NCBI GenBank assembly: GCA_018340375.1
Contig: JAFFJZ010000042.1
Span: 1,798,001 to 1,862,000, forward strand
From: Gonatopus flavifemur
Lineage: Eukaryota > Arthropoda > Insecta > Hymenoptera > Dryinidae
Direction of reading: 5' to 3'
Length of the DNA stretch: 64,000 bases
In this document: piece after piece, positions 12,477 through 23,459 of the stretch
How positions within the stretch are numbered: the stretch's first letter is position 1
Layout: each line of letters opens with the position of its first letter
Translations under genes and position numbers: made by a program
Notes under the pieces: model-generated
Databases searched by the model: none
The model's input: only the letters and a program-made list of their open reading frames with translations
What the model was told of the DNA's origin: nothing

Positions 12477-14029
12477 GAGCATAGTAATTTTACAACGAAC
12501 TATGATTTTCCTCTTCTGATATAGAAAATGTACAGAAAATACTTTTTACAGAGCCAAAATAATTTATAAACTGTGGGACAAAATGATAAAAATGACACGT
12601 CTGGAAAACTAATGATTGGAAACCACACCGAACAAGCTTCTTATGTGAAACTTTCTTCACCAATGAAAATAATATAGAACAGAGTATGTCATAGAGTATG
12701 GTGAATACGAAATTCATGACATAATGCTTAAAATTCAATATTTTCCAATAACCAATGCTATTAAACGTCATCCACAAAAAATGAAAGCATGTACGATACA
12801 TTATTTGCATACTAATTACAAATTTGTTTGCGGTGCAATTATTTTGAATCAGAAAAACATGAAAGAAAGTCCTTCCAACCTGCTGTATCAGATAAAAAGG
12901 TGGTTACCTAAATTTTTATTGAAAATTAATGTTTTATGTTATCCAATTCAGGGAAATTTCTTGCATCGAATAGTATATATTCAACGAACCACTTTCAGTT
13001 AACCACTTTTTGCCTAGTACAGCAGTGAAGAACTGATGCGTTATTCATTCGGGCTTTTCCAACGAACCAAAGACATTTATCGACATTTACGAAAAGTTTC
13101 CAATATATGGATCCTGAAGATCAATCGAAGAGCTACTTGAAAAGATATGATATACATGTTCGAATACATGTTTCACTTCAATAATAATTATCAATACAAT
13201 TTGAAAATTGGATAGGTTTTATTATATAAGTTGATCTTCATATTTATTTAATATAAAAACAACATTGAAGTAAAATTTCAATGTTCCGAAATAGTATTTG
13301 AAGTACTTACTACCGATCAGGCCAATAGCTGCTGTACATGTGGAATTTCCACATCGAACTCGAAATATTTTATTGTCTATTTTCGCAGGATCAAAATTTT
13401 TTATTTTATCCACAGAAATCACTTCCATATTTGGATGTTTCTGACCTGTATTTTTGCATGGTTTCACATATTTCACCAATACAAACATTTTTCTTTGGAA
13501 TGAATATTCCAAATGTCCTCAGTGTGCTGTTATTGTGCTTGAGAAAATCGTTTGACTGACCTGTAAAGAATACAAATGTGGAATCTGTACTTCACCGGCG
13601 AGATACAAAACTGACTTGCCTATAGTTAAAATAATTTTTCGGAATCCCTCTTACTTATTGGACCTATTTTTTTTTTCTTTTTGATTAATTTGTTTATACT
13701 CCTTTACATCGCCTTTGATATTTAATAGAAACTTGTAAAATATTTTGAATTTTCCTGAATAAAAATGAAATGTTTTCAAAGTTTTTCAAATCGATTCATC
13801 CGGTATCATGGAAAATATGAAACACTGCCACGAAAAAAACATGTCTAATAAGCAAGAGAAATTAAATGAAGATAAATGATATTTTGATTATTTACATCGA
13901 CACAAAAAAATGTTCACTAAGGTTATCACTCACTCACCGTTTTCACTTTGTGACACCGTTCACAGGTAACACTATGATCATTGAAGCACATTGAAGATCA
14001 ATTGTCAATCATTAAGGAAACACGTGCTT

Positions 14030-14701
14030 GTTTGCAGAGCAACGGAAAAGACAACAGCCCGCTTCTTTCGAGTCTATATCCAATATGGCTGTCTACCCTA
14101 CCAAGGGCTGCTACCGACTTCCGACACCGAGGATGACCGTTCTTAGTACCTTGGTTTCTTGTGATTGGTTATTCTCTTATTCTCTTTTGGTAATAAGAAC
14201 AAATGATTGATGAATTCCGTATCCGCGCGCACCTTTCTCTCTTCCTCCTTTCCAACCGTCTTACAACTTATCGTCAGTACTAGATTATTGTTGAACAAAT
14301 CGAATTTGATAATTGGTAATTATTTCAATTCAATTTGAATTTGAAAAGTCGAATTCGGTATTGTTTCGCATATGAGAAACGTTTATGTTAAACGTATGTT
14401 ATTTTATCAACGAAAACTCTTAAAAATCGGTGAGTTATGCTTTCGCGCGTGAACTGCAAAGTTCAAAGTGTTTATACTATATATTTGTGATGTTTGTTTT
14501 TTCTTGTGAATAACGTGTGATATATATATATAGGTACTTGTATTGTTTACATACGTATGATTGTTCTCAGTTAATCATCGAACATTGAAAAGTAATAATT
14601 CAATCATACAGCGGCACTGAAACCAGGCAGAGATTTGAATATTTATATTGAGAGAAAAACCATTTTCATCTCCATCGATTACCAAGTAAGTATGTTTTAT
14701 T
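14030..14701. other. Upstream/intergenic region of the BEN gene
   Basis: Follows the probable first BEN exon (donor at 13937/13938). It contains a GC-richer patch near 14220-14240 and TA repeats near 14520. No second gene is supported. The BEN promoter probably lies here, but no core element is clear. Confidence 0.3.
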
Positions 14702-15146
14702 CCCTGGTAAAAAAGTCGGCAAGGAATCCGTATGAAACCCGGATAGGAATCCGAATGAAACCCGGATAGGACTTCCGGGTTTTCATCCAGGTGTATCCGG
14801 GTGTGCATACGGATTTTGCGGTGATTCTTCATCCGGTTTTATCCGGATCTTTTCCGGATTCCAATACTGGATATTTTTTGAAATCTCACATCAAATTTGA
14901 AAAGAACTCATTCGATTCTTTGTCCCTGTTTTATTCAGGATTTCAAAAAATTTCTGGTCCAAAAACCCGGATAGAATCCGGATGGAACCGGATAAAGAAT
15001 CACCGCAAAATCCGTAACCGCGCCCGGATATAACCGGATGGAATCCCGGAACGTTCCATCCGGGTTTAATTCGGATTGTTATCCGGTTTCTATCCGGATC
15101 GTTATCCGCATTTCATCCGGTTTTCTATCCGGTTTTTTTACCAGGG
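14702..15146. mobile_element. CCCTGG-family MITE, TT duplication
   Basis: Left end CCCTGGTAAAAAAGTCGG, right end CCGGTTTTTTTACCAGGG, with TT flanking both sides. The 445-bp interior is dense in CCGGAT and ATCCGG and is in inverted orientation relative to the copies at 4100 and 18089. This is the best preserved copy. Confidence 0.75.
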
Positions 15147-15486
15147 TTCCTTTACATGAGAATTAATTCATATATTTTAGAAGAATAAAAGAAAATTCCA
15201 AACGATTTTTAATGGATTTTTTGTGTGTTATTAAATTGCATTATCGATCTGAATGAAAGTTACGTACTAAACTTTATATTCCAACAAATCTGTCCTTCGT
15301 TAGATTTCAGCTTACATTCAGATATCTTCATGACAAGAAACCTTGAAGATATTTGATAGAATTCTGGAAGATGTTTCATGAAAATCTTTTTAACAATTTT
15401 TTCGTATTCAGCACATCAATTATTTACCCCTGAAAAACATAAAAAATGTGTTTTCCTGAGGCTGCCATCCTCCAAAGGTCGAGACC

Positions 15487-15790
15487 CTGGTACAAAAAAT
15501 TGAATAAAATTTTCAGACGTCTCATCTGGGTGTATCCAGCTGGATACACCCAGATGAGACGTCTGAAAATTCCTAGGATACGGAGATACAGCTTTTGCGG
15601 CGATTCTCCATCCGGTCTCTTCCGGATTCTATCCGGGTTTTGAGACTGGATATTGTTTGTAATCCCAAATGCAACCCGAACAAGCAACCAAATGTGTTCT
15701 GTCTGAATTTCATATGGGATTCTGAGAAATATTCAGTATCGAAATCCAGGTAGGATCCAAATTAAACTGAATAAAGAATCACCGTATGTC
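15487..15790. repeat. Decayed CCCTGG-family copy with a perfect 64-bp palindrome
   Basis: The sequence CCCTGGTACAAAAAATTGAA starts the block, and phrases of the family interior (GCGGCGATTCTCCATCCGG) follow. Positions 15508-15571 form a perfect palindrome with 32-base arms and no loop, centred on CCAGCTGG. The right terminus is not visible, so the block may be a truncated or rearranged copy. Open frames on both strands here simply mirror one another. Confidence 0.55.
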
Positions 15791-17601
15791 TCATAAGAGA
15801 TCTTTTAGAATCCTATGAATTATCTTTGATATTTCTTATTGGTTGAACATCTTGCAGATTTCTGAATGCTAGTTGGAATGTTATTACTATCAGTGTTATG
15901 AGAATATTATTTTCATAATTTTAATCATCATATGGTTTTTCAAATTATCTTATTTCTAGAAATTCCAAGTTTGGGTCAGTTTTATCATACACAAATAGAG
16001 TGACATTTCATTATTAAATTCCATCTCAATCATTGATGAAAAAATTTTGATTCCCATTGAAGTTTTGCAACTTATTTCAGAGTGCAATGGATTCATCGCC
16101 ACCGAGAGGGAAAAGTTTTCGACAATTCGATGATGGCAAAAAAGTACCACATCCAGATACAATTCGCCGTTGGAGTAATAGGTTGAATGATGCTTTAGAT
16201 GAACGTAAGTGGTTATTACATAGACGAATAAATAAATATCTATCATCATATTCTGTTTAGTTAAGTAATACATTGTTCAAATGTGAAATTAAGCTGATGA
16301 AATGTTGTTACAGAAATAATGGATTTATGTAATGATGGCGCGAGTAGAGATATACAAGAAGAAGATTGTATGGATGTGAGGATACACAAAGAATCATCTG
16401 ATCACGTAATGCAATCACAAAATGATAGTTCAACGAACATCGATGATCCTGGTGTACCATTGATTCAATCCATTGGAAATAACTCACCCATGTCTGGTGA
16501 GAAAACGATTACGTTTTTCATTCAATATATAGTGAGTTCCTCAAATTGGAGCTCGAAAAATGATCCGGCATTAATTCAAGGTCTCCAGTATCCGGGAATT
16601 GTACGAGGATTTTGTTTACTCGAAAAAATACGATAATTTTTTGATACATCGGAAATTTATGAGAACTTAATTGAAAAATGTTTCAATGTTTCTTCAAATA
16701 TATTCTATTTTTAGTTATATCTTTCATGATATTTTTTAGGAACCTTGAGATACTTTCTAAAACAGTTTCATGATTCGAAAACATGTTCAATTTTCTTACA
16801 TAAAACCGCGTTTGAAAATATGAAATCTTCAAAAAACAGCTTCGAAAAAAAAAGTGTACTTTGCAGTACGAAATGAAAATTATTGTAACATTATCAACTC
16901 GGGAAAATATTTTTTTTCGATATTAAGTTGAACATCAATAAATTGAAATACGTTCACTTGATTTCACGATTGTCGTCATATTGGAAAGTGTATTATATTC
17001 ATGGTAGAAACAGGAGGTGATGCCAAGTACTCAACTCAGAGATGTTTCTTGCAGTACACTGTCCGATAGATCTACCTATGATAATCATGAATTAATAGGC
17101 AACACCAATCCAAAATTTCGGAATTGTACTGAAGAACAACCCTGACTCAACTCTCTACTAAAATATTTGAAGCTGAATCAATTGCGTTAATTCCGTTATT
17201 TTAGGGTTTTCGATTGTTGAAGAAAATGTATACTGCCGGCCGATTTTAGAAAGATAGTTTCAAGGAAAAAGCATTCAAAGTTTTGGAATAATTGTTATGT
17301 GATCAGCATTCTCTTCTCTATCATAATGATCCGCGTCTCTGTATCAATTGAAAACTAACCTTTTGTTATAAACAAGTCCGCCGGTGCACCATGGAATTAA
17401 AAATTTCCGCTCAAGTGAGAAACCTGAAATTTATAATTTTGGGAAGTTCAGAGTTATTTAGGAAATTGAACTCCGAAAAATATTGAGAATGTTTTCATCA
17501 TTGAGTGCTATCGGATATCATTCTTGAACTATTTCTACGGCTTTTGAGCTGCTGAAAAAAAATTGGGAGAACATTGTTTCCAAATAGATAGACCCCTTAA
17601 C

Positions 17602-17693
17602 GGGATACCAGCGGTGATATCGAACCTCTCTTTCTATCTTGTGGACGTGTCCTTTTCTAACCAACGTGCTCGGTTGGTAGGCGCTGGTATCCC
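17602..17693. mobile_element. 92-bp palindromic MITE in transposase intron
   Basis: GGGATACCAGCG on the left and CGCTGGTATCCC on the right. The pairing extends outward through CCCTTAA / TTAAAG. It lies within intron 2 of the Transposase_21-like gene, as does the CCCTGG element at 18089. Confidence 0.5.
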
Positions 17694-18088
17694 CTTAAAG
17701 AGGTCTTCCTCACATTAATATTGTCTGGAAAGTCAAATTCTGCCACTTCTGACGCCATAAATAGCGTGTCCGGTGTTTTCCTCTTCGCCGTATAAACAGA
17801 GATTTTTCAAGTCTCTCTTTTTGCCACAAAAAGGAAGATCTCAAACATCTTGTTTGTAGCACGACAAATGTCGGAATTTGATTTGCAAGTGGGTGACCAG
17901 AAAAGTGAGTCACTTCCTGCGTGTGGTTTTGCTTTCTGATTGCCCATAAGGAATCTCACCCCTTATATTTTACTGTATGGATGTTATAAATGAATTCGAT
18001 GACTTATGTTATTTATTCTCATTAGAATTGCATACAGTTATTCCCTTTATTCTTTGTTTGTTATTAACGAATCAATTCGTTAGTATAT

Positions 18089-18579
18089 CCCTGGTAAAAA
18101 CACCGGATAGAAAACCGGATGAAATGCGGATAACAATCCGGATAGAAACCGGATAACAATCCGGATAGAAACCGGATAACAATCCGGATAGAAACCGGAT
18201 AACAATCCGAATCAAACCCGGATGGAACGTTCCGGGATTCCATCCGGGTATATCCGGGCGCGGTTACGGATTTTGCGGTGATTCTTCATCCGGTTCCATC
18301 CGGATTCTATCCGGGTTTTTGGACCAGAAATTTTTTGGAATCCCGAATAAAACAGGGACAAAGAATCGAATGTGTTCTTTTCAAATTTGATGTGAGATTT
18401 CAAAAAATATCCAGTATTGGCATCCGGAAAAGATCCGGAGAAAACCGAATGAAGAATCACCACAAAATCCGTATACGCATCCGTGTACACCCGGATGAAG
18501 AGCCGGAAGTCCTATCTGGGTTTCATTCAGATTCCTATCCGAGTTTCATACGGATTCCTTTCCGACTTTCTTACCAGGG
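18089..18579. mobile_element. CCCTGG-family MITE, AT duplication, internal 23-bp amplification
   Basis: Starts CCCTGGTAAAAACACCGGAT and ends GACTTTCTTACCAGGG, flanked by AT on both sides. It is 46 bp longer than the copy at 14702, and between about 18125 and 18205 a 23-base unit (GGATAACAATCCGGATAGAA plus three) is repeated three to four times. It inserted into intron 2 of the Transposase_21-like gene. Confidence 0.75.
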
Positions 18580-21431
18580 ATGTTTCTGATTTCATTTTAC
18601 ATTGTGATAAATATCACAAGCAACTTTTCCGCATGTACATCCATTTATCGTGATTGTTGCTAAATAATGTGGAGGAAGATCCTCTTAATAACAAAAAAAT
18701 AATGAATTATATCTCACTTTTTTTTTTAAACAGATCGTATGTCTTCCATGACTAAACATACTGACAGTTCTTCCATGGAATTGAATGAAGCTCACGACAG
18801 GGATGCTATTGAAATGGTTGATTCTCTTCAAAACGTCATGCAGAACTGTGATAACTCTTCTGATGATGAAATTATCGAACCTGCTCACGCAGCATCTGGA
18901 TTCATGGGTGCCGATCATGCACCGCCGTCTGTACCACCTCTGTTGAAAAAATATTTGGAAAGCCAAGATGTCGTCATGTTTAAGGAATCTGGTTTGAAAA
19001 GATCAGAGGTAATGCTCATGATCCTTGGAATTTCAATTCGATTTTCTCTCACCTATAAATGCCGACGTGCTTTAATCGAAGCAGCAAAGATATTCGCCGG
19101 TCCAGATTTCACTCACTGGAATATCTCTGATTATTATATGTCGAAAATATTTGATCCGCCAGAAGAAGTAGTTAATTATTGTTTTTATTGCCCAGTATGT
19201 TGTCGGGGATTAACAACATCGACGAAGAAGAATAATTCCACAAATACAAAGAAGATTTGTGAGGAGTGTTTAGAAGAATACCAGTTAAATACAGCGTCTC
19301 CTAATTATTATATTTCCATAAATATAGAATATCAAATCAAGGCTTTATTTAGTACTGAAACCTTACGAAATAGTTTATTTGATAATTTGAGGAATATTCA
19401 TTCACGTGTGCATACTAATAAAATTTCTGACGTTTACGATGGAAAACTTTATAAAAAATTGATTACAGAATCAACGCAATATGACCAACAACTCTTGACT
19501 TACACTTTTAACACAGATGGTGCAGCATTGTTTCATAGCTCCAAACAATCTTTTTGGCCGATTTTCATTATATTGAATGAATTGCCTCCACACATACGAT
19601 TTCGTTATCCCTTACTGGTGGGTCTATGGATAGGAAAAAAGGAACCTTCTATCAAAATGATGGATTTATATATGGGTTCATTTATAAATCAATGTAATAA
19701 AGTCAATGAAGTAGGATTAAACTTGATCAGCCCCACGGGAGAAAGTGTAGATTTTATAATGAAGCCATTGTTATGCAGTGTTGATAGCATTGCACGACCA
19801 CTTTTGAAAAACACGATACAATTCAATGGATATTATGGATGCTCTTGGTGCTATGCGCATGGAGTGTATGAACACGGTTGTATGCGATATTTGATGCAAG
19901 AAGAGGATCCTCCCTTAAGAACCCACAATGATTATTTACAGGATGTGAAAAACGCAAATAAGGAACTCGAAGCCCGCAGAAAAATAGCAGCTACAAAAGG
20001 GAAACCTTCCAGAAGTACGTTCGGAGGAGTGAACGGCGTGAAAGGATCTTCTGCTTTGATACAGTTAGAAGGCATAGATATGATATGGTCTTTCGTGCGA
20101 GATTATTTACATGCTGATCTTATTGGAGTAACGTCCTTGATGTGGACAATATGGACGGATCTTAAGAGTCCTATTCATCTTTCTCGAAGTCAGCAGGATC
20201 AAGTTAATAATCGCCTCATGAGAATGACTCCACCCCGTGAGATACATAGACTTGTAAGACCTATAACAACTGAAAAAAGCAAGTGGAAAGCTTCAGAATG
20301 GAGATCTTGGTTGCTTTTTTACTCAATTCCTTGTTTGAACGGAATTTTGGATGAATATGCCTTAGCTCACTTCAGTCTTTATGTAAATAGTATTTACACC
20401 CTTCTTCAAAGAGGAATAACTGAAGAAGAATTAAAAAAAGTAGAATATGATCTTACTCAATTTGTCGGCATATTCGAAATTTCATACGGTTCACAATATG
20501 TGACTTTCAATGTTCATTCATTGAAGCATGTAGTTGATTGTGTAACTTGCTGTGGACCTCTTTGGGCAACGTCTACTTTCCCGTTCGAAAGTGCGATATA
20601 CTATTTAAAAGAGTGTGCACAGTCCCAAAGGTGTGTATGATCAAATGACCAAAAAATATATGCAAGCTAATACGTTCCAAAGTATTGTTAGGGAAGTACC
20701 TATTACGCCAAGCTGCTTGTCATATTGTGAATCATTATTCACCAGGAATGAAGTGATCACGATTCACCGATCTTCCTGCGGAGATGTTGTAATGTTAGGC
20801 ACTGGAAAAACCGATCCTGAATACTGTAAACGTTTACAAACTACTGATAAAATACTCACATTCTGTAGATGCATTTTCTCAAATATGGTCATACATTCGA
20901 TCGAGTACACACGTGCCAACAGGAGCAATAATTCAATTCTTCAACTAGACACAGGAGAATTTGTGGAAGTACAAAAATTACTCCTTATTGGGGAGCATGC
21001 TTACGCAGATGTGGGTTATTTTGAAACTTCAACATTCTCCCTATCGTACAATCAAAAGGACCAAGAACTCCCCATTTTGGATTCTACAGAATGTAAACAT
21101 ATTTTCAAAGTTCGTAGAGTGGCGCGGGATGATGTAATCCCTATAACGAAACTGATAAACAAATGTATGCTGATTGACACGGATGAAGGAGAATACGTTT
21201 GTATGTTACCAAATGTTTGGGAAATTCAGTGAATGGAAGAAATTCAGCAGAACTTCATTTCAGGGACAATTTCGTTAATTCGAATGTTCTATAATTTTAA
21301 TTATATTGTTCGCGATTCTTGACATTTTATATGAAAGATGAAGATGTATGAAACATGGATGTAAATATATATATATATATGTATATATGTGAATATAATA
21401 TAAGTGTAATAATCTATAAGGACAAATATTC

Positions 21432-21732
21432 CCGCTGAAAATGCCAGGCAGGACCGGACAAAAAATTGTCAGGCTTTGAAAATTTTTTGTCACAGTCATT
21501 CCGGTCAAAAACTGACAAAGTTTCAACCGGATTTCATCCGGAATTACTAGAATTTTGTCAAAAGCTGACAGAAATTTTGATACCACATTTTGACAGGACT
21601 TTTCAATTTTGTAATTTCGGTTGAAATCCAGTAGGAAGTTTGTCAGTTTTCCACTGGAATTGGTTTGACAAAAACCTTTCAAAGCCAGACAACAATTATT
21701 TTTGACCCGTTTCTGCCTGGCATTTTCAGCGG
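21432..21732. mobile_element. 301-bp MITE with CCGCTGAAAATGCCAGG ends
   Basis: CCGCTGAAAATGCCAGGCAG on the left is the exact inverse of the right end CTGCCTGGCATTTTCAGCGG, and the arms continue imperfectly (GGCTTTGAAA / TTTCAAAGCC). The interior repeats TTGTCA and CTGACA words. No clear target duplication. It lies about 200 bp beyond the stop of the Transposase_21-like gene. Confidence 0.7.
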
Positions 21733-22242
21733 AAATGTGCATTTTCAATAAGTGTTAGAGTATATATAATCATGTATAATATTCACCAAACTGCGTCTGA
21801 TGAACACAGACGCATACGCATGCATACATACACCGATAATTCGTTTCACATGCCGAAATAAAGAAACTCGCAAACGTAGGGGAAGAAAGACTATACGTAT
21901 TTCAAAGAACTTCAGGAAATGCGACTTTTCTCGGATTGGAAATTTTTTCAAAAACTAATGTTCAGCAGAAAACTTGATTGTACAATTGTGATTAAGGGAA
22001 TATTGTTTCTTTGAAGCGGCATGTCGATATAGTATTATGAGATGGAGCCCTGAATTATGAGAATACTCAAACGATTGACTTGACACAAATTGGTATAAAC
22101 CTATTAACACAGTTTTTGTAATTTTCAGATAAAATTTCTCACTTGTTACAAACTAATTACGTGTACTACTTTCTGCATGATTCCCGAATGGATCCGAATA
22201 TACGTTCGTCTTGTATGTATGCTGTTCCGCTCACGTACCCGT

Positions 22243-22410
22243 CCTGTAAAAACGAAATCATTTAACCCGATGAAATGGTGCAGATCTCGTGTTTGCTGCC
22301 TAAAATTTGAATTTTTTCTTATCGGTTCTAATAAAAAATGATTCAAATTCTATGCTGGAAGTACGAGACCTGCACCATTTTATCGGTTCGAATGATTTCG
22401 TTTTTACAGG
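22243..22410. mobile_element. 168-bp MITE with CCTGTAAAAACG ends
   Basis: CCTGTAAAAACGAAATCATT on the left pairs with AATGATTTCGTTTTTACAGG on the right. Inner arms pair through GGTGCAGATCTCGT and ACGAGACCTGCACC. A diverged copy is at 8726-8903. Confidence 0.7.
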
Positions 22411-22431
22411 GCGGATACAACCATATACCAC

Positions 22432-23050
22432 CCTAGTAACACAGTTATGTGAATGTTACATAAATTTTATGTAAGATAATGTCACAAGTTATGTAAAATG
22501 AATATCACATGTGACTCACCACTTCTAACTCATTTACGTAACCCTGTTACGTGATCACTGTTACATAAATGTTACGTGAATTTTATGTACCAGAATGTCA
22601 CAAGTTATCTGGTATTTATGAATCTATTTGTAGAAGAATCGCACTATTCAATATCTCCACTTTTTTCAGTCTTCTTACAATTGGCAAGGATTGATGAATT
22701 TATAATGTAAGACGATAAGATGGAATAGCGATCTTTCGAGACCACCATCACGATCATAATTTGACTTTTCATACAATTCCATCATAAGCAATTTTTCATG
22801 ATATCTACATCGGTATTCGTACATCTGGAATCCATACCCCAAAAATTCATGTAACGATGTTATATAAGCGCTACATAATGGAGAATTTGAGTATGTAATG
22901 TCACGTCTGAGTAACACAATTACTTATCAAATACATAACATGTAAGTAAATTTGTCATGCCACATAGAAGGTACACGTTATATAACTGTGATGTCGCGTT
23001 GATGTGACTGAAGTGAGGAAAGTTGTGACTCCTATGTTATGGAATATGGA
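22432..23050. other. GTTAC/GTAAC-rich unclassified repeat
   Basis: Words such as GTTACGTGA, TTACATAAAT, GTCACAAGTTAT and TTATGTGA recur many times in both orientations. The block looks like an old inverted or tandem repeat. Clean ends could not be set and no reading frame is convincing. Confidence 0.35.
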
Positions 23051-23116
23051 CGTTTGGTGTTCACCGGGATACCATTTTCGCAAACTGACCTGAACATGGG
23101 TAAGGTGAGACAGGTA

Positions 23117-23271
23117 CCCTGACGAAAATTTTTGTCATAATTTCTCATAATTTCTCATAGTCCCAATTCATGGAGAAAATATGAGAAATTCTATTGTTCT
23201 TTCTCATATTTTCTCCATGATTTGGGACTATGAGAAAATATGAGAAATTATGACAAAGCTTTTCGCCAGGG
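23117..23271. mobile_element. 155-bp palindromic MITE, TA duplication
   Basis: Begins CCCTGACGAAAATTTTTGTC and ends GACAAAGCTTTTCGCCAGGG. The arms pair nearly end to end through TCATATTTTCTCCATGA. TA flanks both sides (23115-23116 and 23272-23273). The CCCTG/CAGGG termini recall the CCCTGG family but the interior differs. Confidence 0.7.
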
Positions 23272-23459
23272 TACGTATCCACGATTCTCATTCGAGGAGT
23301 ATACTAATTGGAAAAATTTTCCGAATTGTATATAATTTAAATATAATCAATACAGTTATTCATATATAGTTCAATAACACTGATATAAAATTCCCGAAAA
23401 TTCGGGGGGTGGGGCAGCAACCTAGCACCCCCCTCGACCCTGAATACGTTCCTGAGGTG

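Larger units (their letters stand above)
2410..13488 (-). pseudogene. BEN-domain protein gene, nine coding exons, two lesions
   Basis: Coding exons on the minus strand are 13488-13311, 10273-10143, 7822-7742, 7451-7116, 6909-6747, 6667-6564, 6185-5960, 3783-2941 and 2445-2410. All junctions are GT-AG and phases agree. A non-coding 5' exon probably starts at 13938 or above, joining an acceptor at 13561. The product would be about 698 residues: an N-terminal region starting MFVLVKYVK, an acidic Lys/Glu-rich stretch (131-242), a coiled-coil-like segment (243-296), a BEN domain (about 332-445, starting IHAGKGIWI, ending near KKIWELNRP) and a second acidic tail. BEN domains bind DNA or chromatin partners in the nucleus. 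A TAA at 6018-6020 (codon 387) cuts the BEN domain, and an A10 run at 3513-3522 adds one base. Total exon length is 2098, one over a multiple of three, as a single insertion predicts. It could be a young pseudogene or a gene with sequence errors. Confidence 0.72.
16087..21232 (+). pseudogene. tnp2/Transposase_21-like transposase, three exons, one frameshift
   Basis: Exon 1 codes from ATG 16087 to 16204, exon 2 is 16314-16496 and exon 3 is 18734 to the stop at 21230-21232. Phases agree (1 and 1). An acceptor at 16080 suggests an upstream untranslated exon. The product is about 930 residues. In exon 3 a cysteine cluster (CFYCPVCC, later CEEC) looks zinc-binding. It is followed by a core with NTDGAALFHSS, LPPHIRFRYP and YYGCSWCYAHG, then WATSTFPFESAIYYLK. 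This order matches Transposase_21/DUF4218-type transposases (CMC/EnSpm class), which cut and paste DNA in the nucleus. The reading frame slips by one base at about 20612-20630, inside the DUF4218-like part, then stays open for 200 codons. Element termini were not found. A MITE sits in intron 2. Confidence 0.7.

Noticed and set aside
15424..15687. Frames on both strands encoding the same RLIWVYPAGYTQMRRL peptide
   Set aside because: The identity comes from the perfect palindrome, which reads the same on both strands. Not a gene.
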